Source of the DNA: Bacillus sp. FJAT-25509
GTDB taxonomy: Bacteria; Bacillota; Bacilli; Bacillales; Bacillaceae_G
Assembly (NCBI RefSeq): GCF_001420605.1
Contig: NZ_LJIZ01000016.1
Coordinates: 248,001 to 312,000, forward strand
Length of the DNA: 64,000 nt
Reading direction: 5' to 3'
In this document: positions 46,082 through 54,444 of the stretch, piece by piece
Layout of the letters: each line of letters starts with the position of its first letter
Position numbering within the stretch: position 1 is the first letter of the stretch
The notes under the pieces: generated by a model
The model's input: only the letters and a program-made list of their open reading frames with translations
Databases searched by the model: none
What the model was told of the DNA's origin: nothing
Made by a program: the position numbers and the translations under genes

Positions 46082-46107
46082 TAGACATATATATAGTCTA
46101 TGAGGTG
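46082..46107 (+). promoter_or_regulatory. Dyad and ribosome binding site ahead of the recombinase
   Basis: TAGAC (46082-46086) and GTCTA (46096-46100) flank ATATATATA, forming a dyad that touches the GAGGTG ribosome site (46102-46107), 5 bases before the ATG. It could be an operator or an RNA hairpin limiting recombinase synthesis in growing cells. I cannot assign a convincing promoter. Confidence 0.45.
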
Positions 46108-46112
46108 ATTAA

Positions 46113-47609
46113 ATGGAACGGGTTGCATTGTACTTACGTAAAAGTCGAGCAGATATAGATGCAGAGGCTAGAGGTGAAGGTGAGACCTTATCAAAGCATA
46201 AGGAGCAGCTTCTAAAATTCGCTAAGGAAAATGATTTAAAGATCATTTGTATCCGACAGGAAATTGCATCTGGTGAATCACTTGTTTACCGGCCAGAAAT
46301 GTTAAAGCTTTTACAAGAAGTTGAAGAATTTAAATATGATGGTGTGTTAGTAATGGATATGGATCGTCTTGGACGTGGTAATATGAAGGAACAGGGTATT
46401 ATTTTAGAGACGTTTAAATCATCTAGAACAAAAATTATTACACCAAGAAAAACCTATGACCTTCATGATGAGTTTGATGAGGAATACAGTGAATTTGAGG
46501 CATTTATGGCGCGAAAAGAATTAAAAATAATTACTCGTAGGCTTCAACGGGGCCGGATTTTATCAGTCCAAAGAGGAAATTATTTAGGAACCTTTGCACC
46601 TTATGGATATGAGATTTATGAAACGAAGGAATTCCGTTCATTACGTATTAATAGCAATCAGGCAAAGGTAGTAAAAAGTATTTTTGAATGGTATACGAAG
46701 GATTTGATTGGTGCAAATGAAATAGCTAACCGTTTAAATCAAATGAATATCCCTTCCTATACTGGAAAAAAGTGGAGTTACCATACCATTTTGGAGATGA
46801 TAAAAAATCCTATTTATATTGGAAAGGTCACTTGGAATAAAAAATCAAGTAAGGGTATTAGAAAACCAAAATCTGACTGGTTAATTGTTGATGGAAAACA
46901 TGAAGCAATCATTGATCTTGAAATATACAATGTGGCACAAGATATTTTAAGTAGTCGATACCATGCTCCTTATAATAGTAAATTAAGTAATCAGCTAGCT
47001 GGAATAATTTTTTGCAGTAAATGCGGATCAAAATTACAGCAGCGTTATCCAAAAGGCAAACCTAGACAAATTGTGTGTACAAATAACCGCTGTAATACCC
47101 GCTCTTCCTATACCCATTTAATTGAAGAGAAACTCTTACAAGGGTTAGAAATTTGGTTAAAAGAGTACAAAATAAGTTTTACCAATCAAACCGTCGAGGA
47201 AGATTTTGAAGTAATTAATTTAAAAAAGCAAGCACTTAAACAAATCGAAAATGATTTAAGTGAATTAGCAAAACAAAAAAATAATTTATTTAATTTACTA
47301 GAACGTGGTGTTTATGATGAATCGATTTACAATGAACGTTCTGAAATCCTCTCTAATCAACTAAAAGAACTTTCAAATAGTAAGACATTAATTTTGGATG
47401 AACTGGCTAAATACCACAATAGAGAGTTGCTAAACGAACAATTTATTCCAACCTTTGAAAAAGTTTTGGATTTATATTACAAAACAACTGATATAGAACT
47501 CAAAAATCGACTGCTTAAATCGGTTTTATTTAAAGTTGAGTATCAAAAAGAACCACATCAAAAACTAGATGATTTTACACTTATTCTTTACCCGAAGCTC
47601 CCCAGGTGA
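46113..47609 (+). CDS. Large serine recombinase of the dpaB element
   Basis: A site-specific recombinase (498 aa, close to SpoIVCA's 500) that should excise the element from dpaB. Resolvase catalytic domain: YLRKSR at residues 7-12 with the nucleophile Ser11, and DRLGRG at 84-89. Recombinase domain (about 165-285) with YGYEIY and the NPIYIGKVTWN segment. Zinc ribbon with Cys301, Cys304, Cys322 and Cys327. Coiled coil at about 365-435, then a beta-rich end. GAGGTG precedes the ATG. The stop lies 16 bases before the right attachment arm. It is oriented opposite to dpaB. All catalytic residues seem intact. Confidence 0.95.
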   Translation: MERVALYLRKSRADIDAEARGEGETLSKHKEQLLKFAKENDLKIICIRQEIASGESLVYRPEMLKLLQEVEEFKYDGVLVMDMDRLGRGNMKEQGIILETFKSSRTKIITPRKTYDLHDEFDEEYSEFEAFMARKELKIITRRLQRGRILSVQRGNYLGTFAPYGYEIYETKEFRSLRINSNQAKVVKSIFEWYTKDLIGANEIANRLNQMNIPSYTGKKWSYHTILEMIKNPIYIGKVTWNKKSSKGIRKPKSDWLIVDGKHEAIIDLEIYNVAQDILSSRYHAPYNSKLSNQLAGIIFCSKCGSKLQQRYPKGKPRQIVCTNNRCNTRSSYTHLIEEKLLQGLEIWLKEYKISFTNQTVEEDFEVINLKKQALKQIENDLSELAKQKNNLFNLLERGVYDESIYNERSEILSNQLKELSNSKTLILDELAKYHNRELLNEQFIPTFEKVLDLYYKTTDIELKNRLLKSVLFKVEYQKEPHQKLDDFTLILYPKLPR

Positions 47610-47625
47610 ACTTGTTAACTGATTT

Positions 47626-47644
47626 GGTATTACCATCTAAGTCA
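47626..47644. other. Right internal arm of the predicted attP
   Basis: GGTATTACCATCTAAGTCA adjoins the right core inside the element. Its reverse complement matches the left arm at 17 of 19 positions. Placed next to each other in the circle, the two arms and the 10-bp core make a 48-bp symmetric site. Confidence 0.8.
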
Positions 47645-48070
47645 CATTAAATTAGTTCCATTTAAACCTAAAGCATCGTTTGTAGAAATACCTAAAACAA
47701 CAGGTTTTCCATTTCTCAAAGTAGCCTTAGCTGCCATTAAAACAGGGCTATCAGTTTGAGCATTAGCAAACTTACTCATTGAATTTCCTGTTAACGGTGC
47801 AATTACCATACAATCTAATTGTACTTTTGGACCAAATGGTTCTGCTCCTACAATTGAATCAACTGTTTTACGCCCTGTAATTTCTTCTATTTTTTCGATC
47901 CAGTCTTCTCCTACACCAAATCGTGTTGTTGTGCTTTTTACAGTAAAAGTAACAACAGGGTATACGTCAGCTCCATCATCCACTAACTTTTGAATTTGAG
48001 GTACTACCTCTTCATAAGTACAATGTGATCCTGTAATACCAAATCCAATTTTCTTACCTTTCAACGTCAT
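47642..48070 (-). pseudogene. dpaB: dpaB (spoVFB) 5' segment, interrupted by the inserted element
   Basis: Encodes the first 142 residues of dipicolinate synthase subunit B, a flavoprotein-like subunit that with DpaA makes dipicolinic acid from the DapA product in the mother cell. KKIGFGITGSHCTYE, the PVVTFTVKSTTTRFG region, DCMVIAPLTGNSMSKFAN and ISTNDALGLNGTNLM are those of SpoVFB. It then stops at a TGA supplied by the element, whereas full-length relatives run to about 200 residues. The lost 57 residues are at 44650-44833. The ATG overlaps the dpaA stop by 4 bases. Unexcised, it should be non-functional. Confidence 0.94.
47645..47654. repeat. Right 10-bp core of the dpaB element
   Basis: CATTAAATTA, the second copy of the direct repeat at 44824-44833. 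The predicted crossover dinucleotide is the central AA (47649-47650, and 44828-44829 on the left), from the symmetry of the flanking arms; this is inference. Confidence 0.9.
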
Positions 48071-48969
48071 TTTGGTTGCTCCTTCCTTTTGTCTAATTCT
48101 ACTTTTAATAGCTGTGTTAGTACGTTTCCAATTATTTGACCTGCTGTTTTAGGAGCAACGATTCCTGGTAAACCTGGTGCTAATAATGCCTTAATACCTC
48201 TTTTTTCAGCATAACGGAAATCTGTTCCACCAGGTTTAGATGCTAAATCAATGATTAGTGCATGTGGTTGTAATCTTGAAATGACACTTGCTGTAACGAT
48301 TTGAACAGGAACAGTATTAATAACAACATCGACATCTTTTAAGGCCTCTTCAATGTTCTTAAATTCAAAAGCTTCTAAGCCCATTTCAACAATTCTAGCA
48401 ATATGTTCGGATTTACGAGCCCCTACTTTTACTTTTGCACCCAAACTATGAAAAGTCCTCGCAACACTCATTCCTGTACGACCTAAACCTAATACGGCTA
48501 CTTTCGAATTATGAATTGTGTATTCCGTATGTTGTATGACCATCATGATCGTACCTTCAACTGTCGGAATACTATTATAAATAGCTACATCGTCTCGTTC
48601 AAATAATTTTACTAACTTTCGATTTGAAGCTGTAACAATACTATCTAAGTAAGAGTTACTTATTCCAGAATAAATCGTACAATGCGAAGGAGTACTGTCT
48701 AAAATTTCTTTTGTCAGCACGACTTTCTCATTTGAAAAAATTGTATCGACAACTCCTTCATTATTCGTACCTGGTACAGGTAAAAGGATTGCATCTAGAT
48801 CTTTAAAATCAGCATCCGCAATTAATTCTTTTGATGCACTGGTAAAGCCACTATCTAATTGTTCAAAGCCTATTAATGTTACCTTTGCGTCTAACTCTGT
48901 TAACTTCCGAATAACTTCCAGCTGTCTGGCGTCCCCACCAATAACAGCAATATGCAAGCCAGTTAACAT
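48067..48969 (-). CDS. dpaA: Dipicolinate synthase subunit A
   Basis: The dehydrogenase subunit of dipicolinate synthase (SpoVFA). There is an N-terminal nucleotide-binding-like part (HIAVIGGDARQLEVIRKL) and a central Rossmann loop VLGLGRTGMSVA (about residues 157-168) for NADP, ending with LPGIVAPKTAGQIIGNVL. It has 300 aa, full length. It overlaps dpaB by ATGA, so the two subunits are co-translated, but with the element in place only this subunit is complete. A sigma-K promoter match lies about 80 bases upstream. The usual ymxH gene between mlpA and dpaA is not present. Confidence 0.95.
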   Translation of the reverse strand: MLTGLHIAVIGGDARQLEVIRKLTELDAKVTLIGFEQLDSGFTSASKELIADADFKDLDAILLPVPGTNNEGVVDTIFSNEKVVLTKEILDSTPSHCTIYSGISNSYLDSIVTASNRKLVKLFERDDVAIYNSIPTVEGTIMMVIQHTEYTIHNSKVAVLGLGRTGMSVARTFHSLGAKVKVGARKSEHIARIVEMGLEAFEFKNIEEALKDVDVVINTVPVQIVTASVISRLQPHALIIDLASKPGGTDFRYAEKRGIKALLAPGLPGIVAPKTAGQIIGNVLTQLLKVELDKRKEQPK

Positions 48970-49054
48970 GCAGCATTCACCTTCTTTACTTCACTATGGT
49001 AAATGGAAATTAATCTCTGTAAGCAGGACTACCGCCTAACATCTTTCTCCTAAA

Positions 49055-49083
49055 TATCTTATGAATCTTCCATTGCATTGGTG
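49055..49083 (-). promoter_or_regulatory. Sigma-K-type promoter of the dpaAB operon
   Basis: On the minus strand AC (49082-49081) is followed after exactly 17 bases by CATAAGATA (49063-49055), an exact fit to AC-17-CATAnnnTA. The predicted start is about 80 bases before dpaA. B. subtilis spoVF is known to be transcribed by sigma-K in the mother cell, so the site and timing agree. Confidence 0.72.
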
Positions 49084-49195
49084 AAGATTCTTTCTAAAAT
49101 TAAGGTGCAGTAATGAAAAACTATTAAAATCTTAGTAATAAAAATTTTTCTTCTTAATACTAAAGATACCATTTCTATTCTCGATCACTTGAAAA

Positions 49196-49226
49196 ATAAA
49201 AAAGAGCATCCAATACAGGATCCTCT
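49196..49226 (-). terminator. Intrinsic terminator after mlpA
   Basis: On the minus strand AGAGGATCC pairs with GGATGCTCT (one mismatch), followed by TTTTTTATTT. It separates mlpA from the sporulation operon. Confidence 0.85.
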
Positions 49227-49237
49227 AATTTTTCAAC

Positions 49238-50479
49238 TTAATGTTTAATATTTGTTGGAATTACTCCGTCAGGACTTACTAATGAAATTGCATAATCATC
49301 TGTAAATACAAACCTCGCAATATCATTTACTTTATCAATTGTTACACCATCAATTAGTTGAATTACTTCATCTAAAGTACGGTGGTTACCTAGCATTAAT
49401 TCATTTTTACCATTACGGCTCATTCTGCTATTTGTGCTTTCTAAGCCTAACATTAAATTACCTTTTAATTGCTCTTTACAATTATTTAATTCTTTTTCTG
49501 TTATTCCATCTGCATTTAATACTTTTAATGTTTCTTGGATTGTTTCAAACAATTGATTTAATTGGCTTTTTCCAGTTCCTGCATAAATTGCAACTGTACC
49601 GCTATCTTGATATGCAGAGTGATAAGAGAAAACTGAATATGCAAGACCTCTTTGTTCACGAACATCTTGGAATAATCGACTACTCATACTGCCACCAAGT
49701 ATATTATTTAAAGCAATTAATGGATATAAATCGCTATGTCCAAGTTCAAGACCTCTATAGCCAACACAAAGATGTGCTTGCTCTGTTTCTTTTTTGCGAG
49801 CAATTTCACCATAATGTAATGTAGGGATTCCAAAGTTTATATCTTTCTTTTTACCCTCATAGTTTCCAAATAAATCTTCAACACGTTTAATAAAAGATTC
49901 ATCTATATTACCCGCAATTGAAATAACTACTTGATCAGGAGTGTAAAAATCCTTCATGTACTGACGTAAAGTATCGCCGTTAAAAGATTTTAATGTTTCT
50001 TCTGTACCTAAAATCGGATAACCTAATGGATGATTTTCATACATAACTTTACCTAATAAATCATGCACTAAATCATCTGGTGTATCGTCATACATTTTGA
50101 TTTCTTCAAGTACTACATTTTTTTCTTTTTCTAATTCACCTTCATCAAAAGTAGAATTAAAAAACATATCTCCTAATACTTCTAACGCGTAATCAGCATG
50201 AGTATCTAACACTTTAGCGTAATAACAAGTATATTCTTTTGATGTAAATGCATTTACTTGTCCACCAATTGAATCGAAACTTTCAGCGATTTCTTTCGCA
50301 TTGCGTGTTTTAGTGCCTTTAAAGAACATATGCTCAAGAAAATGTGAAACACCATTCAGTTCTGCCGTTTCATTGCATGAACCTGTTTTAATCCAGACTC
50401 CAAGTGCAACTGAACGAACAGTTGAAATATTTTCAATTACTACTCTGACTCCATTTTTGCAAGTATGTCGTACAATCAT
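49238..50479 (-). CDS. mlpA: M16-family zinc protease MlpA (YmxG)
   Basis: A processing-peptidase-like zinc protease. The inverted zinc site H-x-x-E-H is intact in GVSHFLEHMFFKGT (about residues 43-56), with the distal Glu in the EEIKMYDDTPDD region. The C-terminal lobe has GLAYSVFSYHSAYQDSG. It has 413 aa. In B. subtilis it influences production of secreted proteases; the substrate is not known. It is the third M16 protein of the window (with YmfF and YmfH). It lies between ylxY and dpaA, as in other Bacilli. Confidence 0.92.
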   Translation of the reverse strand: MIVRHTCKNGVRVVIENISTVRSVALGVWIKTGSCNETAELNGVSHFLEHMFFKGTKTRNAKEIAESFDSIGGQVNAFTSKEYTCYYAKVLDTHADYALEVLGDMFFNSTFDEGELEKEKNVVLEEIKMYDDTPDDLVHDLLGKVMYENHPLGYPILGTEETLKSFNGDTLRQYMKDFYTPDQVVISIAGNIDESFIKRVEDLFGNYEGKKKDINFGIPTLHYGEIARKKETEQAHLCVGYRGLELGHSDLYPLIALNNILGGSMSSRLFQDVREQRGLAYSVFSYHSAYQDSGTVAIYAGTGKSQLNQLFETIQETLKVLNADGITEKELNNCKEQLKGNLMLGLESTNSRMSRNGKNELMLGNHRTLDEVIQLIDGVTIDKVNDIARFVFTDDYAISLVSPDGVIPTNIKH

Positions 50480-50580
50480 GTAATGCCTCCTATGTATACA
50501 CCATCTATTTACACTTTTGTAATAAGATTGAAAAATTTAACTATATTTTACAATCATCTTAACAAAGCTGAAAGTAATTG

Positions 50581-51561
50581 TCATTTGTTTTCAACTTTTT
50601 TAATTGTATCGTACCGTTTTTCATCTAATAAAGTTGAAATATTTACAACTTTTCTACCTGATGCCTCTATTTTTGTGATAAGTTCATCAAGTGCCTCAGC
50701 TGTCGGTTTCGTTGGATGCATAAGAACGATTGTACCATTGTCTACTTTTTTCATTACACGATTAATAATGACTTCTCTTGGGGGTTTCTGCCAATCAATC
50801 GTATCTGCTGTCCACATAATTGTTTTCATACCTAAACTTGAAGCGATTTTAACTACTTCATCACGATAACTACCGCTTGGAGGGGCAAACCATACAACTT
50901 TTTGATCAGTTGTAGCTAGTATAACTGAATTTGTTTCGGTTATTTCATTTCTTATTTGCTGACTACCTAATCTTGCCATATCGGGATGTGTATAAGAATG
51001 ATTCCCAACTTCTTGGTCTGCAGCAGTGATTAGTTGAGCGACAGTTGGATTATTTTTTACCCATCTACCTTCAAGAAAGAATGTTGCTTTTGCATTATGC
51101 TTCTTTAAAACTTCTAACATTTTTGGAATAAATTCATTCCCCCATGCAACATTTATTGTAAATGCTACCATTGGTTTTTCAGGATTCCCTTTATACACTG
51201 GTGATGGTGGTAAATCACTTAAATGAACTTTTGGAGAAACTTCTTTAAATACTAGTTTATTCTGATCAAACTTACCTTTTGTCTTCATTTTCTTATATGA
51301 CGCATTAATATCAACTGCTAAACCGTTATAGCCGGGTATTGCTTTCCAAACCGAGTCGACATAAGCATCTTTTGGAGGTATCTCGAAAGTTGGCGCTTTT
51401 GTTTTGATTTCTTCATATAATCCATTTGTTTTTGTTGTTACAAATGACGATTTTGAAGATAAGTTCCTCACGTATTGATTCGTATATTGATTTCTAACGA
51501 CTAAAATTGCTAGAAACAATGCCATAACGATTGCTAAGACTTTAAACCGACTTTTACTCAT
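50581..51561 (-). CDS. ylxY: YlxY-type polysaccharide deacetylase-like protein (catalytic Asp motif lost)
   Basis: A NodB-homology protein with an N-terminal membrane anchor (about residues 7-24), so its body is outside the membrane. The first deacetylase motif, normally TFDDG, reads FTINVAWGNE here, so the metal- and base-providing Asp pair is missing; the second motif is kept as NHSYTHPD, and later WFAPPSGSYRD and TIDW remain. B. subtilis YlxY has the same loss, as I recall. It has 326 aa. It sits between pnp and mlpA, the family's usual place. It is probably non-catalytic or altered in activity, with a role near sporulation suspected. Confidence 0.88.
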   Translation of the reverse strand: MSKSRFKVLAIVMALFLAILVVRNQYTNQYVRNLSSKSSFVTTKTNGLYEEIKTKAPTFEIPPKDAYVDSVWKAIPGYNGLAVDINASYKKMKTKGKFDQNKLVFKEVSPKVHLSDLPPSPVYKGNPEKPMVAFTINVAWGNEFIPKMLEVLKKHNAKATFFLEGRWVKNNPTVAQLITAADQEVGNHSYTHPDMARLGSQQIRNEITETNSVILATTDQKVVWFAPPSGSYRDEVVKIASSLGMKTIMWTADTIDWQKPPREVIINRVMKKVDNGTIVLMHPTKPTAEALDELITKIEASGRKVVNISTLLDEKRYDTIKKVENK

Positions 51562-51773
51562 TTCCTGACACCCTCCTACTAGAAGGAATATGATATTTTT
51601 TAATAATATAGAACAAGCTTCTACAACTTATGTACGAAAAAATTAGCAATAACTAATTGATCTGGTCATTTCTAGTTCTACTTTCCTTATTGTAACCAAA
51701 AAATTTTTACACACACATTAAATTCTGGAAAATTAAAAGAGTGGGTTTAGAAGAGGAGTGGAAGTAAAATAAA

Positions 51774-51813
51774 TAAAAAAAACAGGTTCATTTTTATATG
51801 AACCTGTTTTTTT
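51774..51813. terminator. Bidirectional terminator in the pnp-ylxY spacer
   Basis: AAAAAACAGGTTCAT and ATGAACCTGTTTTTT arms around a 6-nt loop, with A and T runs on both strands. On the minus strand it lies past pnp and its two repeats. Confidence 0.9.
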
Positions 51814-51835
51814 ATTTATTAAGGAAGACTAGTGA

Positions 51836-51984
51836 CTTCCGCTTTTCGTGATGTCTAGCTCCAGGCGTTTGCCCCTCGAGGTCATAAGCCAAGGACCAGC
51901 AAAGGTTAAAAAGCAACCTTCACTGGTCCTTGGCTTATGCTTGTCGGGGCAGAGCGAACGCCTTCCGCTTTTCTTGATGTCTAG
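51836..51984. repeat. About 150-bp palindromic repeat with 23-bp direct terminal repeats
   Basis: A long imperfect hairpin: AGGCGTT/AACGCCT outer arms, GCCCC/GGGGC, then a perfect 17-bp stem CATAAGCCAAGGACCAG (51883-51899) with its complement (51923-51939), and an AGGTT/AACCT tip. The unit is flanked by near-identical 23-base direct repeats beginning CTTCCGCTTTTC at 51836 and 51962 (22 of 23 identical). The wording (CTAGCTCCAG, CTCGAGGTCATAAGCC, TTATGCTTGTCGGGGC) is that of a widespread Bacillaceae intergenic repeat known to me. Confidence 0.8.
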
Positions 51985-52097
51985 TTCCGCAAGCTAGCTC
52001 TTCGGTAATATTCCATTAATCTTCGAAGTGGAAAAATCACCACTTCTTCAGATGAATGGAGATATTCCTTTCAGACCTGGACGAGCTTGCTCCACAT
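51977..52097. repeat. About 120-bp palindromic repeat abutting the pnp 3' end, copy 1
   Basis: Begins ATGTCTAGTTCC, contains AGCTAGCTCTTCGGTAATATTCC-type left arm, a central GAAGTGG/CCACTTC hairpin and a closing GGAGATATTCC...AGCTTGCTCCAC arm. It runs right up to the pnp stop codon. A second copy with the same order of modules ends 8 bases before the infB stop (57360-57480). Confidence 0.85.
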
Positions 52098-54212
52098 TTA
52101 TTGTTGCTCAGCTTTTTCTTTTTGTTCTTTTAATACAGCTTTGCGAGATAGGTTTACTCGTCCTTGCTTGTCGATTTCAGTTACTTTTACTAGGATTTCG
52201 TCTCCAAGTGAAACCACGTCTTCAACTTTTGCGATGCGTTCTTCTGCAAGTTCAGAAATATGGACTAATCCATCTTTACCTGCAAAGATTTCAACGAATG
52301 CGCCGAATTTTTCAATTCGTTTTACTTTACCCATGTATAATTGACCTACTTCTACTTCACGAACAAGGTCTTCGATAATTTGTTTTGCACGTTCATTCAT
52401 AGGTTGATCTACAGATGAAATAAATACTGTTCCATCTTGTTCGATGTCAATTTTTACGCCAGTTTCTTCAATAATTTTATTGATTTGTTTTCCACCTGGT
52501 CCAATAACATCTTTAATTTTATCTGGGTTAATTGTCATCATTAAGATTTTTGGAGCAAACTCAGATAATGCTGTTCTTGGTTCGCTAATTGTAGCTAGCA
52601 TTGAATCAAGAATTTGCATACGACCGATTTTTGCTTGTTCTAATGCTTCTTTTAAGATTTGTTCTGATAAACCTTCAATTTTAATGTCCATTTGAAGTGC
52701 AGTTACACCTTTAGCTGTTCCCGCAACTTTAAAGTCCATATCACCTAAGTGATCTTCCATACCTTGAATGTCTGTAAGAACTGAATAATGTTCACCAGAT
52801 TTAATTAATCCCATTGCAATACCTGCAACTGGTGCTTTAATTGGTACACCAGCATCCATCATTGCTAGAGTACTTGCACAAATACTTGCTTGTGAAGTAG
52901 AACCATTTGATTCAAGTACTTCTGATACAAGGCGGATTGTGTATGGGAAATCTTTTTGATCTGGAATACTTGGCTCAAGTGCTCTTTCACCTAATGCTCC
53001 ATGTCCAATTTCACGGCGACCTGGTCCACGAATTGGTCCTGTTTCACCAACACTAAATTGTGGGAAATTATAATGGTGCATAAAACGTTTTGATTCTTCT
53101 ATGCCTAATCCATCAAGAATTTGCACGTCACCTAGTGCACCTAGTGTACAAATGCTTAGTGCTTGAGTTTGTCCACGAGTGAATAATCCAGAACCATGAG
53201 TACGTGGTAATAAACCAACTTGTGATGATAATGGACGGATTTCATCTAATTTTCTTCCATCAGGACGAACTTTTTCAACTGTGATTAAACGACGCACTTC
53301 TTCTTTTACTAGCATTGAAAGGATTTCTTTAACTTGTCCAATAATCTCTTCGTCCGCTTCATTTTCTTCAAACTGAAGTACAACACGTTCTTTTACTTCA
53401 TTGATCGCAGCTTCACGAGCATGTTTTTCATGAACTTGAATAGCTGCATTTAATTCTGTTTCACAAATATCGCGAATTTGTTTTTCTAATTCAGCATCAA
53501 GTTCATGAAGCTTAATTTCCATTTTTTCTTTTCCAATTTGTGCTACTATTTCTTCTTGGAATGCGATTAATTTTTTAATTTCTTCATGTCCAAACATAAT
53601 TGCTTCAAGCATTACTTCTTCTGGCACTTCATTAGCTCCAGCTTCAACCATGTTAATTGCATCTTTCGTTCCAGCAACTGTTAAATGAATGTCACTGTTT
53701 TCAGCTTGCTCAACAGTTGGATTAATAACAAATTCGCCATTAATACGACCAACTACAACTCCAGCAATTGGGCCGTTAAAAGGAATGTCAGATACACATA
53801 GAGCTAGAGAACTACCAAACATAGCAGCCATTTCTGATGAACAATCTTGATCAACGCTCATTACCATGCTGATTACCTGTACTTCATTACGGAATCCATC
53901 TGCAAATAATGGTCGAATTGGGCGGTCAATTAGTCGACTCGCTAATATTGCTTTTTCACTTGGTCTACCTTCACGTTTAATAAATCCACCAGGAATTTTA
54001 CCTACTGCATATAAACGCTCTTCGTAGTTTACTGTTAATGGGAAAAAGCTAACTTTTTTAGGTTCCTTTGATGCAGTTGCTGTTGCTAATACGACAGTAT
54101 CTTCGTATCTTACTAAAACTGCTCCATTTGCTTGCTTTGCTAATTGTCCTACTTCAACAGTAAGAGTTTTACCAGCAAGCTCCGTGGAAAAAACGTGCTT
54201 TTGTTGTTCCAT
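52098..54212 (-). CDS. pnp: Polyribonucleotide nucleotidyltransferase (PNPase)
   Basis: A phosphorolytic 3'-5' exoribonuclease, and the main 3' exonuclease in Bacillus mRNA decay. There are two RNase PH domains ([17 protein letters not shown] early; [14 protein letters not shown] and the [16 protein letters not shown] region later), then a KH domain ([19 protein letters not shown], about residue 560) and an S1 domain ([16 protein letters not shown]). It has 704 aa, full length. It lies downstream of rpsO in the usual order. A palindromic repeat touches its stop codon. Confidence 0.97.
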   Translation of the reverse strand: MEQQKHVFSTELAGKTLTVEVGQLAKQANGAVLVRYEDTVVLATATASKEPKKVSFFPLTVNYEERLYAVGKIPGGFIKREGRPSEKAILASRLIDRPIRPLFADGFRNEVQVISMVMSVDQDCSSEMAAMFGSSLALCVSDIPFNGPIAGVVVGRINGEFVINPTVEQAENSDIHLTVAGTKDAINMVEAGANEVPEEVMLEAIMFGHEEIKKLIAFQEEIVAQIGKEKMEIKLHELDAELEKQIRDICETELNAAIQVHEKHAREAAINEVKERVVLQFEENEADEEIIGQVKEILSMLVKEEVRRLITVEKVRPDGRKLDEIRPLSSQVGLLPRTHGSGLFTRGQTQALSICTLGALGDVQILDGLGIEESKRFMHHYNFPQFSVGETGPIRGPGRREIGHGALGERALEPSIPDQKDFPYTIRLVSEVLESNGSTSQASICASTLAMMDAGVPIKAPVAGIAMGLIKSGEHYSVLTDIQGMEDHLGDMDFKVAGTAKGVTALQMDIKIEGLSEQILKEALEQAKIGRMQILDSMLATISEPRTALSEFAPKILMMTINPDKIKDVIGPGGKQINKIIEETGVKIDIEQDGTVFISSVDQPMNERAKQIIEDLVREVEVGQLYMGKVKRIEKFGAFVEIFAGKDGLVHISELAEERIAKVEDVVSLGDEILVKVTEIDKQGRVNLSRKAVLKEQKEKAEQQ

Positions 54213-54391
54213 ATGGTATAAATACCCCTCTCTAATTTACAATTCAAAGTCTAAACTAATTATGTAAAAAAATCGTATATTCTCTATTATCTCCTATGTT
54301 TAGTAAAGAAATCAACTAACGAGAAAAAGAGAATAAATATTTATAAATTTAAAATACAATTCATCAGTAATTTTAAATCGATATGTATAAG

Positions 54392-54417
54392 AAAAAGCGG
54401 GAAGAATCCCGCTTTTT
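54392..54417 (-). terminator. Intrinsic terminator after rpsO
   Basis: AAAAAGCGGG and CCCGCTTTTT arms around a 6-nt loop, with TTTTTC on the minus strand. It ends the rpsO transcript just downstream of the gene. Confidence 0.92.
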
Positions 54418-54444
54418 CTTAAAGTATCAAATTAATACTCGAAA

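Larger units (their letters stand above)
44824..47654. mobile_element. 2.8-kb serine-recombinase element interrupting dpaB (vfbin/skin-like)
   Basis: The element is bounded by direct repeats CATTAAATTA; removing 2,821 bp (44834-47654) restores dpaB. It carries a large serine recombinase (46113-47609, plus), a 61-aa ORF (45815-46000, minus) and a roughly 178-aa ORF (44979-45515, minus), with no phage structural, replication or transfer genes. Its internal ends, TGACTTAGAGGATAATACC (44834-44852) and the reverse complement of 47626-47644, agree at 17 of 19 positions, so in the circle they flank the core as an inverted repeat of 48 bp in all, the layout and size of a serine-integrase attP. Known relatives by concept are skin (sigK), SPbeta (spsM) and vfbin (spoVFB). 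Confidence 0.92.

Noticed and set aside
46086-46095. CATATATATA as a sigma-E/sigma-K -10 of the recombinase gene
   Set aside because: It lacks the required T or TA after CATAnnn, and the start of transcription would fall on the ribosome site. No good -35 is seen.
44824-47654. The 10-bp direct repeats as a transposon target-site duplication (IS or transposon insertion)
   Set aside because: The encoded enzyme is a large serine recombinase, not a DDE or HUH transposase. The internal inverted arms are of attP size and centred on the repeat, and removal restores the dpaB frame exactly.
47642-48070. dpaB truncated by a simple nonsense or frameshift mutation
   Set aside because: The missing 57 codons exist intact 2.8 kb away in the same orientation and frame, so this is separation by insertion rather than decay.
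49339-49824. 161-aa plus-strand ORF rich in Leu, Tyr and His
   Set aside because: It lies wholly antisense to mlpA, whose protein motifs are intact. The odd composition is that expected of a reverse frame.
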